Origin: Paulinella micropora
Lineage: Eukaryota > Cercozoa > Imbricatea > Euglyphida
Reading direction: 5' to 3'
Assembly: GCA_009731375.1 (NCBI GenBank)
Contig: BJOX01000069.1
Coordinates: 1 to 51,137, forward strand
Length of the DNA stretch: 51,137 bases
In this document: positions 9,949 to 20,385 of the stretch, piece after piece
Layout of the letters: each line of letters begins with the position of its first letter
How positions within the stretch are numbered: the stretch's first letter is position 1
Position numbers and translations under genes: made by a program
Notes under the pieces: model-generated
The model's database searches: none
What the model was told of the DNA's origin: nothing
Seen by the model: only the letters and a program-made list of their open reading frames with translations

Positions 9949-12468
9949 ATGTCTGAAGAATGGACTGAGGATGACGGAGGGGCGAGTGCTCAAACCCCAG
10001 AAGATGTAAATACGCTCGTTGGCCCTCTAGGGGACGAAACGGATTTGGCAGGGCCTTCCTTTGACACAGGAGGAGCAGACAATCCAATGGACCAGGTCCA
10101 AGATGAGGGAGCGATGATGACGGAGGAGGAGAAGGAGAAGAAGGAGGAGGAAGATCAGTGGGTGGCCGAATACGCCAAACTAACTAAGAAGGAGTTTGAG
10201 AAGAAAATAGGGGAGCAGCAGGCCGGTAAATGGCTATATATTCCCCCAGAGATTCGATGGGGAGATCCCTTGAGAAAGGAGGATATCTGTTACCCCATCC
10301 CGAGTCAAGCTCTGCCTCTTGCAGCATTCCTCAGAGACGACGGTGCACAGTTACAGGTGCAACATGTCTCATATGGGGACCAAATGTCTTTACTGGAGCT
10401 ACTCAACCTCATTTGGGGAGTGTTTGAGTGTGCTATACTCTATGAGTACCAGTCTGCGAAAAGTGTGCTGCCATGGAGGACCAGAGCACTGGTCAGGTTG
10501 CTTGATCCTGGTCAGGACATCGAAGGAATAAAGAAGGGAGAAAGAGAGTTTAAAGGCAAGAACCTGCGAGGGCAGCTTAATGTCATGGATGTGCCTTTGA
10601 AACTTATGGAGGCCAAGTTAATTGACTTTGGCAAACTCCAACAAACCAAATTTGGCAGGGACACTCACCCAGTCCTGCAGGAAATAGAAGGGGAAGTCGG
10701 AGGGGTGACGAAGCTGAAAAAGCTGCATGCGGCCTTTCAAAAGGACGATGCATGGAAGAGGTGGGCTCAGACGAAGGATCATACGATCTTGGAGCCGAAG
10801 CAGGCACTCCCTGCTACTAACAAAGCAACAGAGAAGGAGATGGCGGAGAAAACTCTGCTTCTTCGGAAGGCAGCCGAGCTCATGTCATTCTTTCATCATG
10901 CTCAAGACCTGCACATCAGGGATATAGCAACAGAAAAAGAAAGGAAGGAGTTGGAGGCACAAATTGCATTGGCTAGGGCGACGGCAACAAGGCAGGCACT
11001 TTCCTCTGGAACTTTTCTGTCTCCCCCTAGTTTCGCCTCGCCAACCCATGCAGCCCCTCCCGCCTCTACGACTGGCTCAGCGCCTACCACTGTCATTGTC
11101 AACAATAACGACAAGAAGGACAGACAGGCTATCATGCAGGCCTTCCAAAAATATACCAAGTCCGATCCAACTGCTCTTACGCTGTATGCAGAGACAGCGA
11201 GTCAGAAGGATACGGATGCTGGCCTTCGTGACAAGCTCCGAAGGATAGATGCTTGTATGAAGCAGCATCCAACGGACGAAACACAAGAGTATGAGGCGTT
11301 GTCCACCTTGTTGGACCCATCAATCCTTACACAAGGGTTTGATGTAGCGGCATACAAAACGTTGCGAGCGGGAGTGGTGTCGGCTAGAAAGACCACCACA
11401 GACCTGCAATGCACGGTGCCAGTTGCCGTCCTCTTGCAATATTTTAAAACTCATGGGTATCAGCACCTGTGCACTGGTACTTTGATTGGGTTCGAAATTT
11501 TTCAAGAGGTGAACACAGGGTTAGGCGATAGCACGAGGTTGGCGGCGATCCTCACGGAGGTCAGCGCCAAGTACGGGCTCTTTTATAGCCGGAAGTCCAT
11601 CATTCTGTACTTCTTGAGCGCTTTGTGTGCCAGACACCCGAGCAAGCTCGCACGGCTCATACAATCATGTCCGTCCTTCAAGGCGGTGAAGAAGGGGGAC
11701 TTTTTGGAAACCAATATATACGAGAAGACTGTTGCGGCTACTCAGCCGGACGACCTGTTCAAGGAGGTGCTCGACGCGTGTTCCGAATTGGACACTGCCA
11801 CTGAGTCACTCTCCAGTACCACGACACAGGGGGTTGTAGGTGCCCAAGCAGCACATGCAACTCGGGTGGCAGGTCTGAAGAGAGGGAGAGATGAGAAGGT
11901 ACCTTGTTACCGCTATTTCTCATACATGACGTGCAAGAAGGAGCAAGAGCTTGGCTTAGGCAACTGCCCATACAGCCATGACTCTGATGATGTGAGGATG
12001 CGAAATACCTTCTTGCGAGAGCTCAAAGGCAGCAGAAGGGGCACATACTTCATGTACAAGAAGGAGTTGGAGGAGAGGAAGTGGAGTGCAAATATGGTCG
12101 ACGATGCGGAGTTCCGCGGGGCCATCATTTCCTTCCTTGAGAAGATGCAGAAGAAGGAGGCGAAAGAACAACAACAGGGCCGACCAGTGGCGCCGACAAG
12201 AGGAGGAGGAATGAGAGGATCGTCTCGAGGGTCCCGAGGGACGCAAAGAGGAGGAGGAAGGGGAGGTCGAGGCCACATGGGCTATCGTCCAAGTGGAGGC
12301 TGGACCCCAACGAGGACCCCAACGCGCCCTCCCAGAGGAAGCGGATACTGGAATAGCTCTAGCTCCAGTTCCAGCTCCAACTATCCCCAGCAGGCATATG
12401 CCGCTGCGAGTGGGGACCAACAAGACGCTGGCACCGACCCAGGTGATCGTATTGAAGTCTTAGAATGA
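9949..12468 (+). CDS. gag: Gag of Ty3/gypsy element 2 with a CCCH zinc finger and RGG tail
   Basis: An 839-residue protein whose ATG sits in a good context (gcgaccATGT). The N-terminus is very acidic. A central helical, charged region follows, presumably capsid-like, then a proline/alanine-rich linker near residue 365 (SPPSFASPTHAAPPAS). The nucleic-acid-binding part is unusual. Instead of the normal CCHC knuckle it has a CCCH-type cluster near residues 650-675 (CYRYFSYMTCKK, then NCPYSH). A glycine/arginine RGG stretch (GGGRGGRGHMG) and a serine run follow. It ends with TGA-CGG, and the same frame continues open beyond the stop. The role should be packaging element RNA into virus-like particles. 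Confidence 0.85.
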   Translation: MSEEWTEDDGGASAQTPEDVNTLVGPLGDETDLAGPSFDTGGADNPMDQVQDEGAMMTEEEKEKKEEEDQWVAEYAKLTKKEFEKKIGEQQAGKWLYIPPEIRWGDPLRKEDICYPIPSQALPLAAFLRDDGAQLQVQHVSYGDQMSLLELLNLIWGVFECAILYEYQSAKSVLPWRTRALVRLLDPGQDIEGIKKGEREFKGKNLRGQLNVMDVPLKLMEAKLIDFGKLQQTKFGRDTHPVLQEIEGEVGGVTKLKKLHAAFQKDDAWKRWAQTKDHTILEPKQALPATNKATEKEMAEKTLLLRKAAELMSFFHHAQDLHIRDIATEKERKELEAQIALARATATRQALSSGTFLSPPSFASPTHAAPPASTTGSAPTTVIVNNNDKKDRQAIMQAFQKYTKSDPTALTLYAETASQKDTDAGLRDKLRRIDACMKQHPTDETQEYEALSTLLDPSILTQGFDVAAYKTLRAGVVSARKTTTDLQCTVPVAVLLQYFKTHGYQHLCTGTLIGFEIFQEVNTGLGDSTRLAAILTEVSAKYGLFYSRKSIILYFLSALCARHPSKLARLIQSCPSFKAVKKGDFLETNIYEKTVAATQPDDLFKEVLDACSELDTATESLSSTTTQGVVGAQAAHATRVAGLKRGRDEKVPCYRYFSYMTCKKEQELGLGNCPYSHDSDDVRMRNTFLRELKGSRRGTYFMYKKELEERKWSANMVDDAEFRGAIISFLEKMQKKEAKEQQQGRPVAPTRGGGMRGSSRGSRGTQRGGGRGGRGHMGYRPSGGWTPTRTPTRPPRGSGYWNSSSSSSSSNYPQQAYAAASGDQQDAGTDPGDRIEVLE

Positions 12469-12471
12469 CGG
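12466..12471 (+). promoter_or_regulatory. Candidate stop-codon readthrough site UGA-CGG between gag and pol
   Basis: The Gag stop is TGA followed by CGG, a context known from plant RNA viruses to allow readthrough. The same frame stays open for 175 codons after it, so readthrough would give a Gag-Pol fusion without changing frame. Confidence 0.5.
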
Positions 12472-12996
12472 GAGGAGAAGGGGGAGAAGGGGACAAAAAC
12501 TGTTCTTTTTAATCCAACAGTCACGGTTATGCCTGCTGTTGTTGAACAGAATACGATCAGTCCCGTACCTCCTAGACGTGAAGTTGAAGGCACACAGCCT
12601 CAAAAGCCTCAAGGTAAGCATTTGCTAGTCCATCCTTCGAGAGCTAATATGATAAATGATGCAAATAGGAAGGCGAAGAAGGCGATGGAGGAGAGGAAAC
12701 CGAAACCGAATGCTGGGCCTTCGCCTGCAAAGAAACAGCGGGTCGTTTCGCCGCCGACGGACTCAATAGTCTCTACTGTAGACACATGTACACTCAGTGT
12801 ACCAGACTCTGTCTCACAGACACCCGAGATACCGGAAGACCCGGATACTCGAGAGGCTAAGCTAGAGAGGAAGGAGGAGGAACGAAAAGAGGACAAGGAA
12901 CTTGAGCTTAGACTCAAAACCTTAGAACAAAAAATTCATGTGCTAGCGGCTAGTTTACACAGACCGGACGTGCTATGCTACACTAACCTCTTTTGA
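12469..12996 (+). CDS. Start of Pol of Ty3/gypsy element 2, in frame with Gag past the UGA
   Basis: About 175 codons continue the Gag frame. The first internal ATG is at 12529 (MPAVVEQNT). The sequence is basic and proline-rich, then strongly charged (KLERKEEERKEDKELELRLK), suggesting a coiled coil. It ends at CTC TTT TGA (12988-12996). Sequence homologous to an aspartic protease continues one base forward (GAA ACT TTA), so the frame breaks at a run of four T. This is an indel or, less likely, a +1 shift site. No enzyme motif is visible here. Confidence 0.6.
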   Translation, partial: REEKGEKGTKTVLFNPTVTVMPAVVEQNTISPVPPRREVEGTQPQKPQGKHLLVHPSRANMINDANRKAKKAMEERKPKPNAGPSPAKKQRVVSPPTDSIVSTVDTCTLSVPDSVSQTPEIPEDPDTREAKLERKEEERKEDKELELRLKTLEQKIHVLAASLHRPDVLCYTNLF

Positions 12997-13047
12997 AACT
13001 TTACAAACCACATTGAAAGTTGGTAATGATACGATGGCGAATATTAA

Positions 13048-15139
13048 TATTGTCGGCGGAAGTTTTTAAACTGTCACCGGGCATGGGTGGACAAAAACAC
13101 TAGAAAAACAAAGGGGACCCTAAAAGGGGTAGGCAGCCGTACAGAAATTACGGGCATCGTTACATTAATTTTTAAATTGACATCCGGTCGAGTATATCGT
13201 GCGGACCTCTATGTTGTCCCCGATTACCACGGTTCAATCCTGCTGTCGTATGACCAATTGGCTACGATGGGGGCTGTGATCGATTGCGCCGCACGGCGGG
13301 TGATTTATGGAGTGAAGAATGGAGAGGAGGAGGATATTAATCCGATGACTGCTACTGACTCATACGAGGCTTTTGAGCTGAGTCTAGCAACGGAGAGGAA
13401 AAAGTTGGCCTTCGTACATGAGGCAACTGAAGCCTATGTACACCCCTATGTCACAGTGCCGGAGGAACTGACCTGGACCGACAATTGGGAGACGGAGATG
13501 CAGGCGTATACGGTTACGATTCCCGCATGGGACAGAAAGTCTATTGATGACTTAGTCGTAGCGCGTAATGAGGAGATAATATGTGTTGCGAAACAGTGCC
13601 CGTCGTTGGCCAGATTCGCAGAAGGTGGCGGGGCAGATGTCCATATTACTAATGGCTACTGTTACCATGCGAAGGTGTCAGATGAGAAGAGAGAGGCGTT
13701 TGTGCCAAGGAGGAAGGGGCGTATCCCCGATACTCCAGCGGATGACATTAAAACTTTTATCACGAACTTTTGGGGCGATGTGCCTACCTGGCCGCGCTCA
13801 TTAACTGAAGTGAAAAAGTGTCTACGGACTCTATTTGAGAGTAACAAGCCGTATACTGTCATTCTGCCATACAATGAGAAGGCGATCTGGGCACAGGAGA
13901 TAAGGGACCGGCTTATTGATCATCCTATACCTGTTCCTTCTCGCAAGCAACAGTTAGTGGTGGCTTGTCGACTCGGGTCTCGGGAGCAGAGCAGTGCATA
14001 CAAGCAAAAGCTCAGAGCCCAGGACAAGTTGAAATTGATACCTCAAGCTTTCACATGCTTTGATGGTTTCTACACCCGTAAGGCTCCGATACAATACGCG
14101 AACCTTATTGATATGCTTGTCGGGCTGGGTCATGATGATGAGCCGGACACAGTCACGTATGAAAGAACGGGACTAGACGATTTGTCCGAGGAAGATTTGA
14201 GTTTGGAGGAGGACTTAGCGCCCCTCAAGGAGCATAAGAAGATGTCGGAGGAAGATTTCCAAGCGGCGGCGCGGAAAATTTTAGAAGAAGGAGTGGGTTC
14301 GGAGAGAGAGAAGGCGTTTCTCAAAGCTAAGATGGAGGCGTACAGAGAAATTTTCGACCCTCCTCGGGCAGGTGGTGTAAAGTCGGAGGACTTCACTGCT
14401 GTCATTTACAAGATACCGGGTGCGGAGCCATCTCCGGCACCACGGAGGGCAAATTTGAGCATACATGAGGCGAAGATAGCGGAGGAGAATGTAAGGCAGT
14501 TGCTCAATGAGGACTTTATTGAGAGATCTACATCTCCAATTGTCTCTCAACCGAAAATCGTCCCTAAGCCAGGAGGAGAATGGCGTTTGACGATCAATTA
14601 TGCCCGTGTGAATAAGGTGCTAGAGGAAGAGAGAAATCCTCTGCCGACAGTAGAAGAGGGCAGAAGAGTGCTGCGGAATGCTAAATTCTATTCGGTCATC
14701 GACCTTAAGAACGGCTTCTGGCAGATACCACTGGACGAGAAATCCAGATGGCTGACTGCATTCGTTGTCGGTATGGAAATATACCAGTGGAAGGTGCTTC
14801 CGATGGGACTTAAACAGGCCCCGGGACTCTTTCAGAAGGCGATGCAGAAGATGCTGAGCGGTCAATATGACGACCAGTCGGCGGATGGTTTTATGAGAAG
14901 GAGAGGACAGAAGGCGAGAGAATATGCATTTTGCTACATCGATGACATCATCGTATACTCTAACACAATGGAGGAGCATATCAATCATTTGTCAGACGTC
15001 TTCAGGCGCATCGGCGCGTTTGGCCTGAAATGCAACTTAAAGAAATGTCAACTCGCCAAGACAAGTGTGACGTATTTGGGTTACGAGATTTCTCATAATA
15101 GAGTCTCGATATCGCGCGAAAAGAGAGAGGAGATCGTGA
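13048..15139 (+). CDS. Pol of Ty3/gypsy element 2: protease remnant, about 300-residue spacer, reverse transcriptase
   Basis: The frame is open from 13048 into an 895-N gap. The first 70 codons fit the C-terminal half of a retropepsin (WVDKNTRK, then GSILLSYDQLATMGAVID), but the catalytic D-[ST]-G cannot be read in any frame just upstream. A region of about 300 residues follows that I do not recognise (for example PYTVILPYNEKAIWAQEIRD). The reverse transcriptase starts near residue 440, counted from 13087. It has LTINYARVN, YSVIDLKNGFWQIPL, LPMGLKQAPGLFQ and the catalytic YIDD at about 617-620, then KKCQLAKTSVTYLGYEIS. The RT is apparently intact up to the gap. Confidence 0.85.
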
Positions 15140-16034
15140 NNNNNNNNNNNNNNNNNNNNNNNNNNNNNNNNNNNNNNNNNNNNNNNNNNNNNNNNNNNNN
15201 NNNNNNNNNNNNNNNNNNNNNNNNNNNNNNNNNNNNNNNNNNNNNNNNNNNNNNNNNNNNNNNNNNNNNNNNNNNNNNNNNNNNNNNNNNNNNNNNNNNN
15301 NNNNNNNNNNNNNNNNNNNNNNNNNNNNNNNNNNNNNNNNNNNNNNNNNNNNNNNNNNNNNNNNNNNNNNNNNNNNNNNNNNNNNNNNNNNNNNNNNNNN
15401 NNNNNNNNNNNNNNNNNNNNNNNNNNNNNNNNNNNNNNNNNNNNNNNNNNNNNNNNNNNNNNNNNNNNNNNNNNNNNNNNNNNNNNNNNNNNNNNNNNNN
15501 NNNNNNNNNNNNNNNNNNNNNNNNNNNNNNNNNNNNNNNNNNNNNNNNNNNNNNNNNNNNNNNNNNNNNNNNNNNNNNNNNNNNNNNNNNNNNNNNNNNN
15601 NNNNNNNNNNNNNNNNNNNNNNNNNNNNNNNNNNNNNNNNNNNNNNNNNNNNNNNNNNNNNNNNNNNNNNNNNNNNNNNNNNNNNNNNNNNNNNNNNNNN
15701 NNNNNNNNNNNNNNNNNNNNNNNNNNNNNNNNNNNNNNNNNNNNNNNNNNNNNNNNNNNNNNNNNNNNNNNNNNNNNNNNNNNNNNNNNNNNNNNNNNNN
15801 NNNNNNNNNNNNNNNNNNNNNNNNNNNNNNNNNNNNNNNNNNNNNNNNNNNNNNNNNNNNNNNNNNNNNNNNNNNNNNNNNNNNNNNNNNNNNNNNNNNN
15901 NNNNNNNNNNNNNNNNNNNNNNNNNNNNNNNNNNNNNNNNNNNNNNNNNNNNNNNNNNNNNNNNNNNNNNNNNNNNNNNNNNNNNNNNNNNNNNNNNNNN
16001 NNNNNNNNNNNNNNNNNNNNNNNNNNNNNNNNNN
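15140..16034. other. Assembly gap (895 N)
   Basis: Judged from element 1, the missing part should hold the end of RT, RNase H and the linker before integrase. Those sequences occupy a similar length there. Confidence 0.95.
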
Positions 16035-17774
16035 GGCTATTGTGGTACAAGGGCCAGCACGGCAAATTTGCGTCACGCCAGATAAATGGACTCTCTGGGT
16101 ACCAGAGAAGTTGAGGCGCTTTATATATGTCGCTGCCCATACTGCCCCTTGCTGGCACATCCGGGTCGACAAAGAACCCATTGGTTCATAGCGAGGCGAT
16201 TTTGGTGGAAGGGGATGAAGGAGGAGATAGACAGAGAAGTGGACGCATGCATCCCATGCAAGACCACAAAGACACCGCTGAAGGCGAATTTTGGCCTGAT
16301 CGGTACATTCCCTTTACACGCCGGGATGTTTGAATTCTTACACATCGATCATGTGGGACCTTTCCCCGAATCGGCCGAAGGGTACAGATACCTTCTTACT
16401 GCCATTGATCGAGCCACCAATTATGTGTGGGTTGTTCCTGTTAAGGACGTTACAGGCAAGACAACTGCGGAGGCTCTGATCGACAGGATCGTCTCGCAGA
16501 TCGGAGTGCCTAGAAAGATATGTTCTGATCGAGGTTCTGACTTTAATAATGAAGTCATCGACAGACTATCTAAGTACTACGGGATGAAATGGCAATATGT
16601 TACTGCCTATAACCCGAGAGCGAATGGCAAGATCGAGCGGGTACATAGACCCCTCAAAGCCTCGCTTAAGATGTACTGTATGAAGAAGGAGAATCAGAGA
16701 GCCTGGGTGGAGGCAGCACCTTCATTTGCCTTTGCAATGAACTGTCTACCCTCATCGGCACTAGGAGGAGCCAGAAGCTCAGTCTCGCCATATCAATTGG
16801 TTTACGGCCGAGAGCCTAGTATCCCAACCTCGCTTCTGCACCCAAAGGATACTTGGGCAGATGAGGATGAGTTGTTCGGGATGAGACTAAGAGCGAAGAT
16901 GGAGGCGGAGCAAATAGTTGCGGCGCACAGGGAGGCGGAGCGCAGAAAGACTGATGCACAAGGAGTGCGACAAGCGCACTTAGATCAAGTCCGTTTCCAG
17001 GTTGGGGATATTGTACTCCTGTACCATCCTCAAGTACCCAAGGGGGTTAGCTCTAAGCTGTTTACCCACTGGAAAGGACCATACCAGATCATGGATCAGA
17101 TGGGACCTCTGAACTATAAGATCAGGGGTAGAGGGAAGGTGCAAATCGTGAATGTTCGAAGGCTGATCAAATATGACCCCTTCTTACTTGAGGATGAATC
17201 CGTTGAGGAGGCGTTGAAACGGATGAAGGAGGATTTCAAAGAGGTACCGCCTATCAATAAGGAGAATACCTTAGAAGAGGAAAATGCCTATCGGGCACCA
17301 GTCTCGGAGAAGGAGGAGACCGAGAAGGAGACTAAGAAAGGCTCAAACCGCAAAAGCGCGGCGGGGACTCAGTCTAAAGCCCCCATAGTCCGCGGCGGTA
17401 CGAAGGAGAAGTTCACGGAGGCGCAGATGACGAGAGTACAAAACGATCTTATTTTTGACCAACCGAGGAAGGTGGCGAGGTCGACGCGAGCGGCGGATGT
17501 TCATGGAGGAGGAGGGGAGAAAGACACTAACCCAAACGCGGGTAATGTGTACATTCGCCATGCGCGGTGGAAGGAAGGCGAGGCGATAGCGACCATCAAG
17601 TGGGTCCAAGACGCTTTTTATCTGATGCGACCGGCAGAACCTCATGTTGCCGATGACACTCTCTCAGATCTTTATCTCATGCGAGCTGTGGCAGTCCCGC
17701 AGACTACGCGGGCAGCACGGACATCGAAGAGATCCTTAGCAGCAAAAACAATACAACCGGTACTCCATTTCTAG
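16035..17774 (+). CDS. Integrase of Ty3/gypsy element 2
   Basis: After the gap the protein needs two single-base corrections (near 16077 and 16142), then reads as one frame to 17774. Counting from 16086, the zinc module is AHPGRQRTH plus CIPC. The catalytic residues are D88 (HIDHVGPF), D148 (SDRGSDF) and E184 (KIERVHR), again with 35-residue spacing. The GPY/F-type stretch HWKGPYQI and the tail align with element 1 throughout. The frame stops at QPVLHF, about 100 residues earlier than element 1, exactly where homology gives way to microsatellite. The 3' end of this element is therefore deleted and no 3' LTR is present. Confidence 0.85.
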
Positions 17775-18047
17775 ACAGAAAGATAGACAGACACACACAC
17801 AGTACATACAGGTCAGGCTGGTTGATTCTGTAGTATGTCTGTCTGTCTGTGTCTGTCTGTCTGTGTCTCTCTCACTCTCTCACACACACACACTCTCACT
17901 CTCTCTCTCTCACTCTTTCTCACTCTCTCTCTCTCACTCTCTCTTGCACCCGCGATATCTCTGGCTGGTTAATTCATTTTAACATATTTGACTATTAGGC
18001 AAAAATGATAAATCTCTTTCTCTCTCTCGCACACACACACACACACA

Positions 18048-18095
<48 letters not shown>

Positions 18096-18260
18096 GTACC
18101 GAAATCCGTCACGTTCCGAATGGCTTTTTTCCACCGCAAATAACGACATAAATCCCCTGGTCGAACTGCAGACTGCGTTCCTGATCCGTACGGGGACAGT
18201 TTCACAAAAAGAGTAACACAAAAAAGTACTTTGCACTTTTTTTTTTTTTTTTTTTTTGCC
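17775..18260 (+). repeat. Mixed microsatellites: CA, TCTG, TC and poly(T)
   Basis: Runs of CA, TGTC and TC alternate from 17790 to 18095, and a T run spans 18238-18257. They directly replace the missing 3' end of Ty3/gypsy element 2. Confidence 0.9.
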
Positions 18261-18624
18261 CGACAGTAGTGGTTTAATAACTGTACAAAGACTTCGCAGA
18301 TATAGGGCATTGCCGCAATGTGAGCAAGTCACTCTATCCGACAGCCATAAAACCAAGCTCAGAAGAAAAATCTTAAGCAAAGCTGTCAGCAAATTCACAA
18401 AAATGAATCTATAAGACATAAAAACTAACATGAACGTGACCTATACTAAACGAAAAATAAAAAATCCTAGAAGACACAGAGCTATCCTAGTTTGCTATTG
18501 GGTCTCGGGCCGACCGGTCCATGCCCGTTTTGCAACCCAGTTTGAGGCACAGCAGGAGGGGGGGGGCCGTCTGCCTCGATGCGCAGCTCTTGAATGTATG
18601 TATTTTTGCAGGGTGCCCATGTAC

Positions 18625-18670
18625 GAGTGACTTCTATTGTCCTATCTGCAGAGGTATGTATGTTATATGT

Positions 18671-18702
<32 letters not shown>

Positions 18703-18756
18703 TGTATGTTATATGTTATATGTATGTAATTATATGTATATATGTTATATGTATGT

Positions 18757-18788
<32 letters not shown>

Positions 18789-18945
18789 TGTAGGAGTAAC
18801 TTCTATCGTACTATCTGCAGAGGTATGTATATATGTATGTATTTATATATGTATGTATGTATGTACGTATGTATGTATGTATGTATGAATGTATGTATGT
18901 ATGTATGTATGTATGTATGTATGTAGGTGTATGTATGTAAGGTCC
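18625..18945 (+). repeat. (TATG)n microsatellite with a duplicated 34-bp unique block
   Basis: TATG repeats surround two copies of a block (18628-18661 and 18795-18828) reading gt.acttctat.gt.ctatctgcagaggtatgta. The first copy in plus frame gives the Cys-rich peptide GCPCTSDFYCPICRG; the second has lost two of the cysteines. The TATG array itself supplies a GTATGT donor after each block. Confidence 0.7.
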
Positions 18946-19632
18946 ACGTCCGCTGTGAGCTCTCTCCTCTTCTTCGTCAAACTACAGTCACACAAATTGC
19001 AGAAAAGAAACAAACAAAAAAGCAAAGCCAACCTGCTGGCCCGAGAGAAAGGCATGCTTCACTGCATGCAATAAAGCGGAGACTTGCTTGTCGGACATGA
19101 CGTTGCAATCCATGTGCAACAGGGCCTGGTAGGCTAAGTTCTCTATTTGTTTCTCGTCAGGCATGGCAGCATAGTTTTTATACATGTCTTTCACCATTTC
19201 ATCATAATCATTCACCTCTGCTTCTGTCAACCTATGCTCCTCACCTAACATTCGCCTAATCTCCCCTACCACAGCCTCACACCTCTGCTTTCTCTGTCTC
19301 CTAGTCTGCTTGGACACCTTCTCTTCCTTTCTGATCTTGGGCACCCTACACACTAGCACTATCTCTTTCCCCGTCACATACTTATCTATTCTACACCTAT
19401 CATCTGTCTCCTGCCACTGCCACATCTCTCGCAGGTATGGCTCTCCTGTTCTACCCACACACCCATGCGCATCTGGCACTTTTACTGGCGTCATCTTTTC
19501 CCTCTCTACACTAGCCCAGTACTCCTTTGTGGTCATGTAATGTACTCCAGCCCCTTTCGGGGTTATGACAGAAAATTCCATTTCATAATTATTGAGAGAT
19601 TCTGCCCCCACTTCGAGAGATTCCGCCCCCAC
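18945..19632 (-). CDS. Unrecognised minus-strand gene, main part
   Basis: A frame of about 200 residues on the minus strand that I do not recognise. It is rich in charged residues and contains KEYWASVEREKM, YLREMWQWQE and a basic stretch RKEEKVSKQTRRQRKQR. Then comes an acidic helical C-terminal part (LTEAEVNDYDEMVKDMYKNY, NLAYQALLHMDCNVMSDKQ). At 19030 the sequence CCAGCAG|GTTGGC could be a donor. Its intron would end TGTGACTGTAG near 18984 and continue in phase 0 as FDEEEERAHSGRG before the TATG array. It could be a host gene or a retroelement gag; no retroelement hallmark is seen. Confidence 0.4.
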
Positions 19633-19838
19633 TTCGATGCCCGTGCACGGCCATACTGCGAGTCTCGTTCCCTTGCCTCTGCAACTCGCTCTTGGTCGTC
19701 GAGCTTGGCTCTTTTTTCCACCAACGCGTCGGCACGTGTATCCCTCTCAGTCCTCTTCTTGTTTTTGTCAAAAGTCTTTCTCTGCTTTCGCCAGCCTTTG
19801 GATCCGCGACTTGGAGGCATGGGGAAGCTTCGCACCAA
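19563..19838 (-). CDS. Basic N-terminal segment, probably of the gene at 18945-19632
   Basis: The start codon at 19820 gives MPPSRGSKGWRKQRKTFDKN followed by a highly basic, helical stretch ending near ARERDSQYG. It overlaps the downstream frame at two 21-bp imperfect tandem units (gtgggggc.gaatctctc). A slip between these units, or a short intron, could join the two. The tested GTATGG...GGGGGCAG intron does not give a matching phase. Confidence 0.4.
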   Translation of the reverse strand: MVRSFPMPPSRGSKGWRKQRKTFDKNKKRTERDTRADALVEKRAKLDDQERVAEARERDSQYGRARASKWGRNLSKWGQNLSIIMKWNFLS

Positions 19839-19993
19839 AGTCCCAACAGACTGCGCCGGTCCTTAAAAAAGTTGACAGGGTTTGGCTTTTTGGCTGGCAT
19901 GGCCTGGGCCGGCCTGAACATTTTTTAGGGTAAAAGGTCCCAAAAACCTCAAAAATCCAGGAAAAGTCTCCTCCTAAACTACTTCACCTTTTT

Positions 19994-20003
19994 NNNNNNN
20001 NNN
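19994..20003. other. Assembly gap (10 N)
   Basis: Separates the minus-strand gene from the LTR of the gag-only element. Part of that LTR is probably lost here. Confidence 0.95.
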
Positions 20004-20113
20004 ATTCACCGTTACACTTAGAGTGATATGGGTTAGTTTGAAAATATGTAATTGTCCTTGGTGTGGGCCGGTATGACTAAATACTATTATTAATTAATAA
20101 AATTGTCCATTGC
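20004..20113 (-). repeat. 3' LTR piece of the gag-only element
   Basis: Reads TGGACAATTTTATTAATTAA on the minus strand right after the polypurine-like tract. It matches 22990-23091. Confidence 0.65.
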
Positions 20114-20385
20114 TCCCCCTATTTAGGAATAACGGCCCCATCTACCCTATGCTACTAACCTCGCATATATGATGGTAAATATTTGTAGCACTATTCAGAA
20201 ATTACCGGAGCCGTACTAACAACTATATGCACTAACGTAATACTAAGTTGGTATCCATCTAACCAACTTAACTTATGCTGACGTAATAAACGAAAAGTCA
20301 CAGTAGTTGAAATTGCGTCGCCCCCCCCGCGCGCTCCCCCCCCCCCTTGATCCCTTGAAGCCTTAACTCCCGGGTTCCCCATAGC

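Noticed and set aside
13040-13100. Intact retropepsin D-[ST]-G in gypsy element 2
   Set aside because: Checked in all three plus frames; only the sequence around the motif is recognisable, the triad itself is absent.
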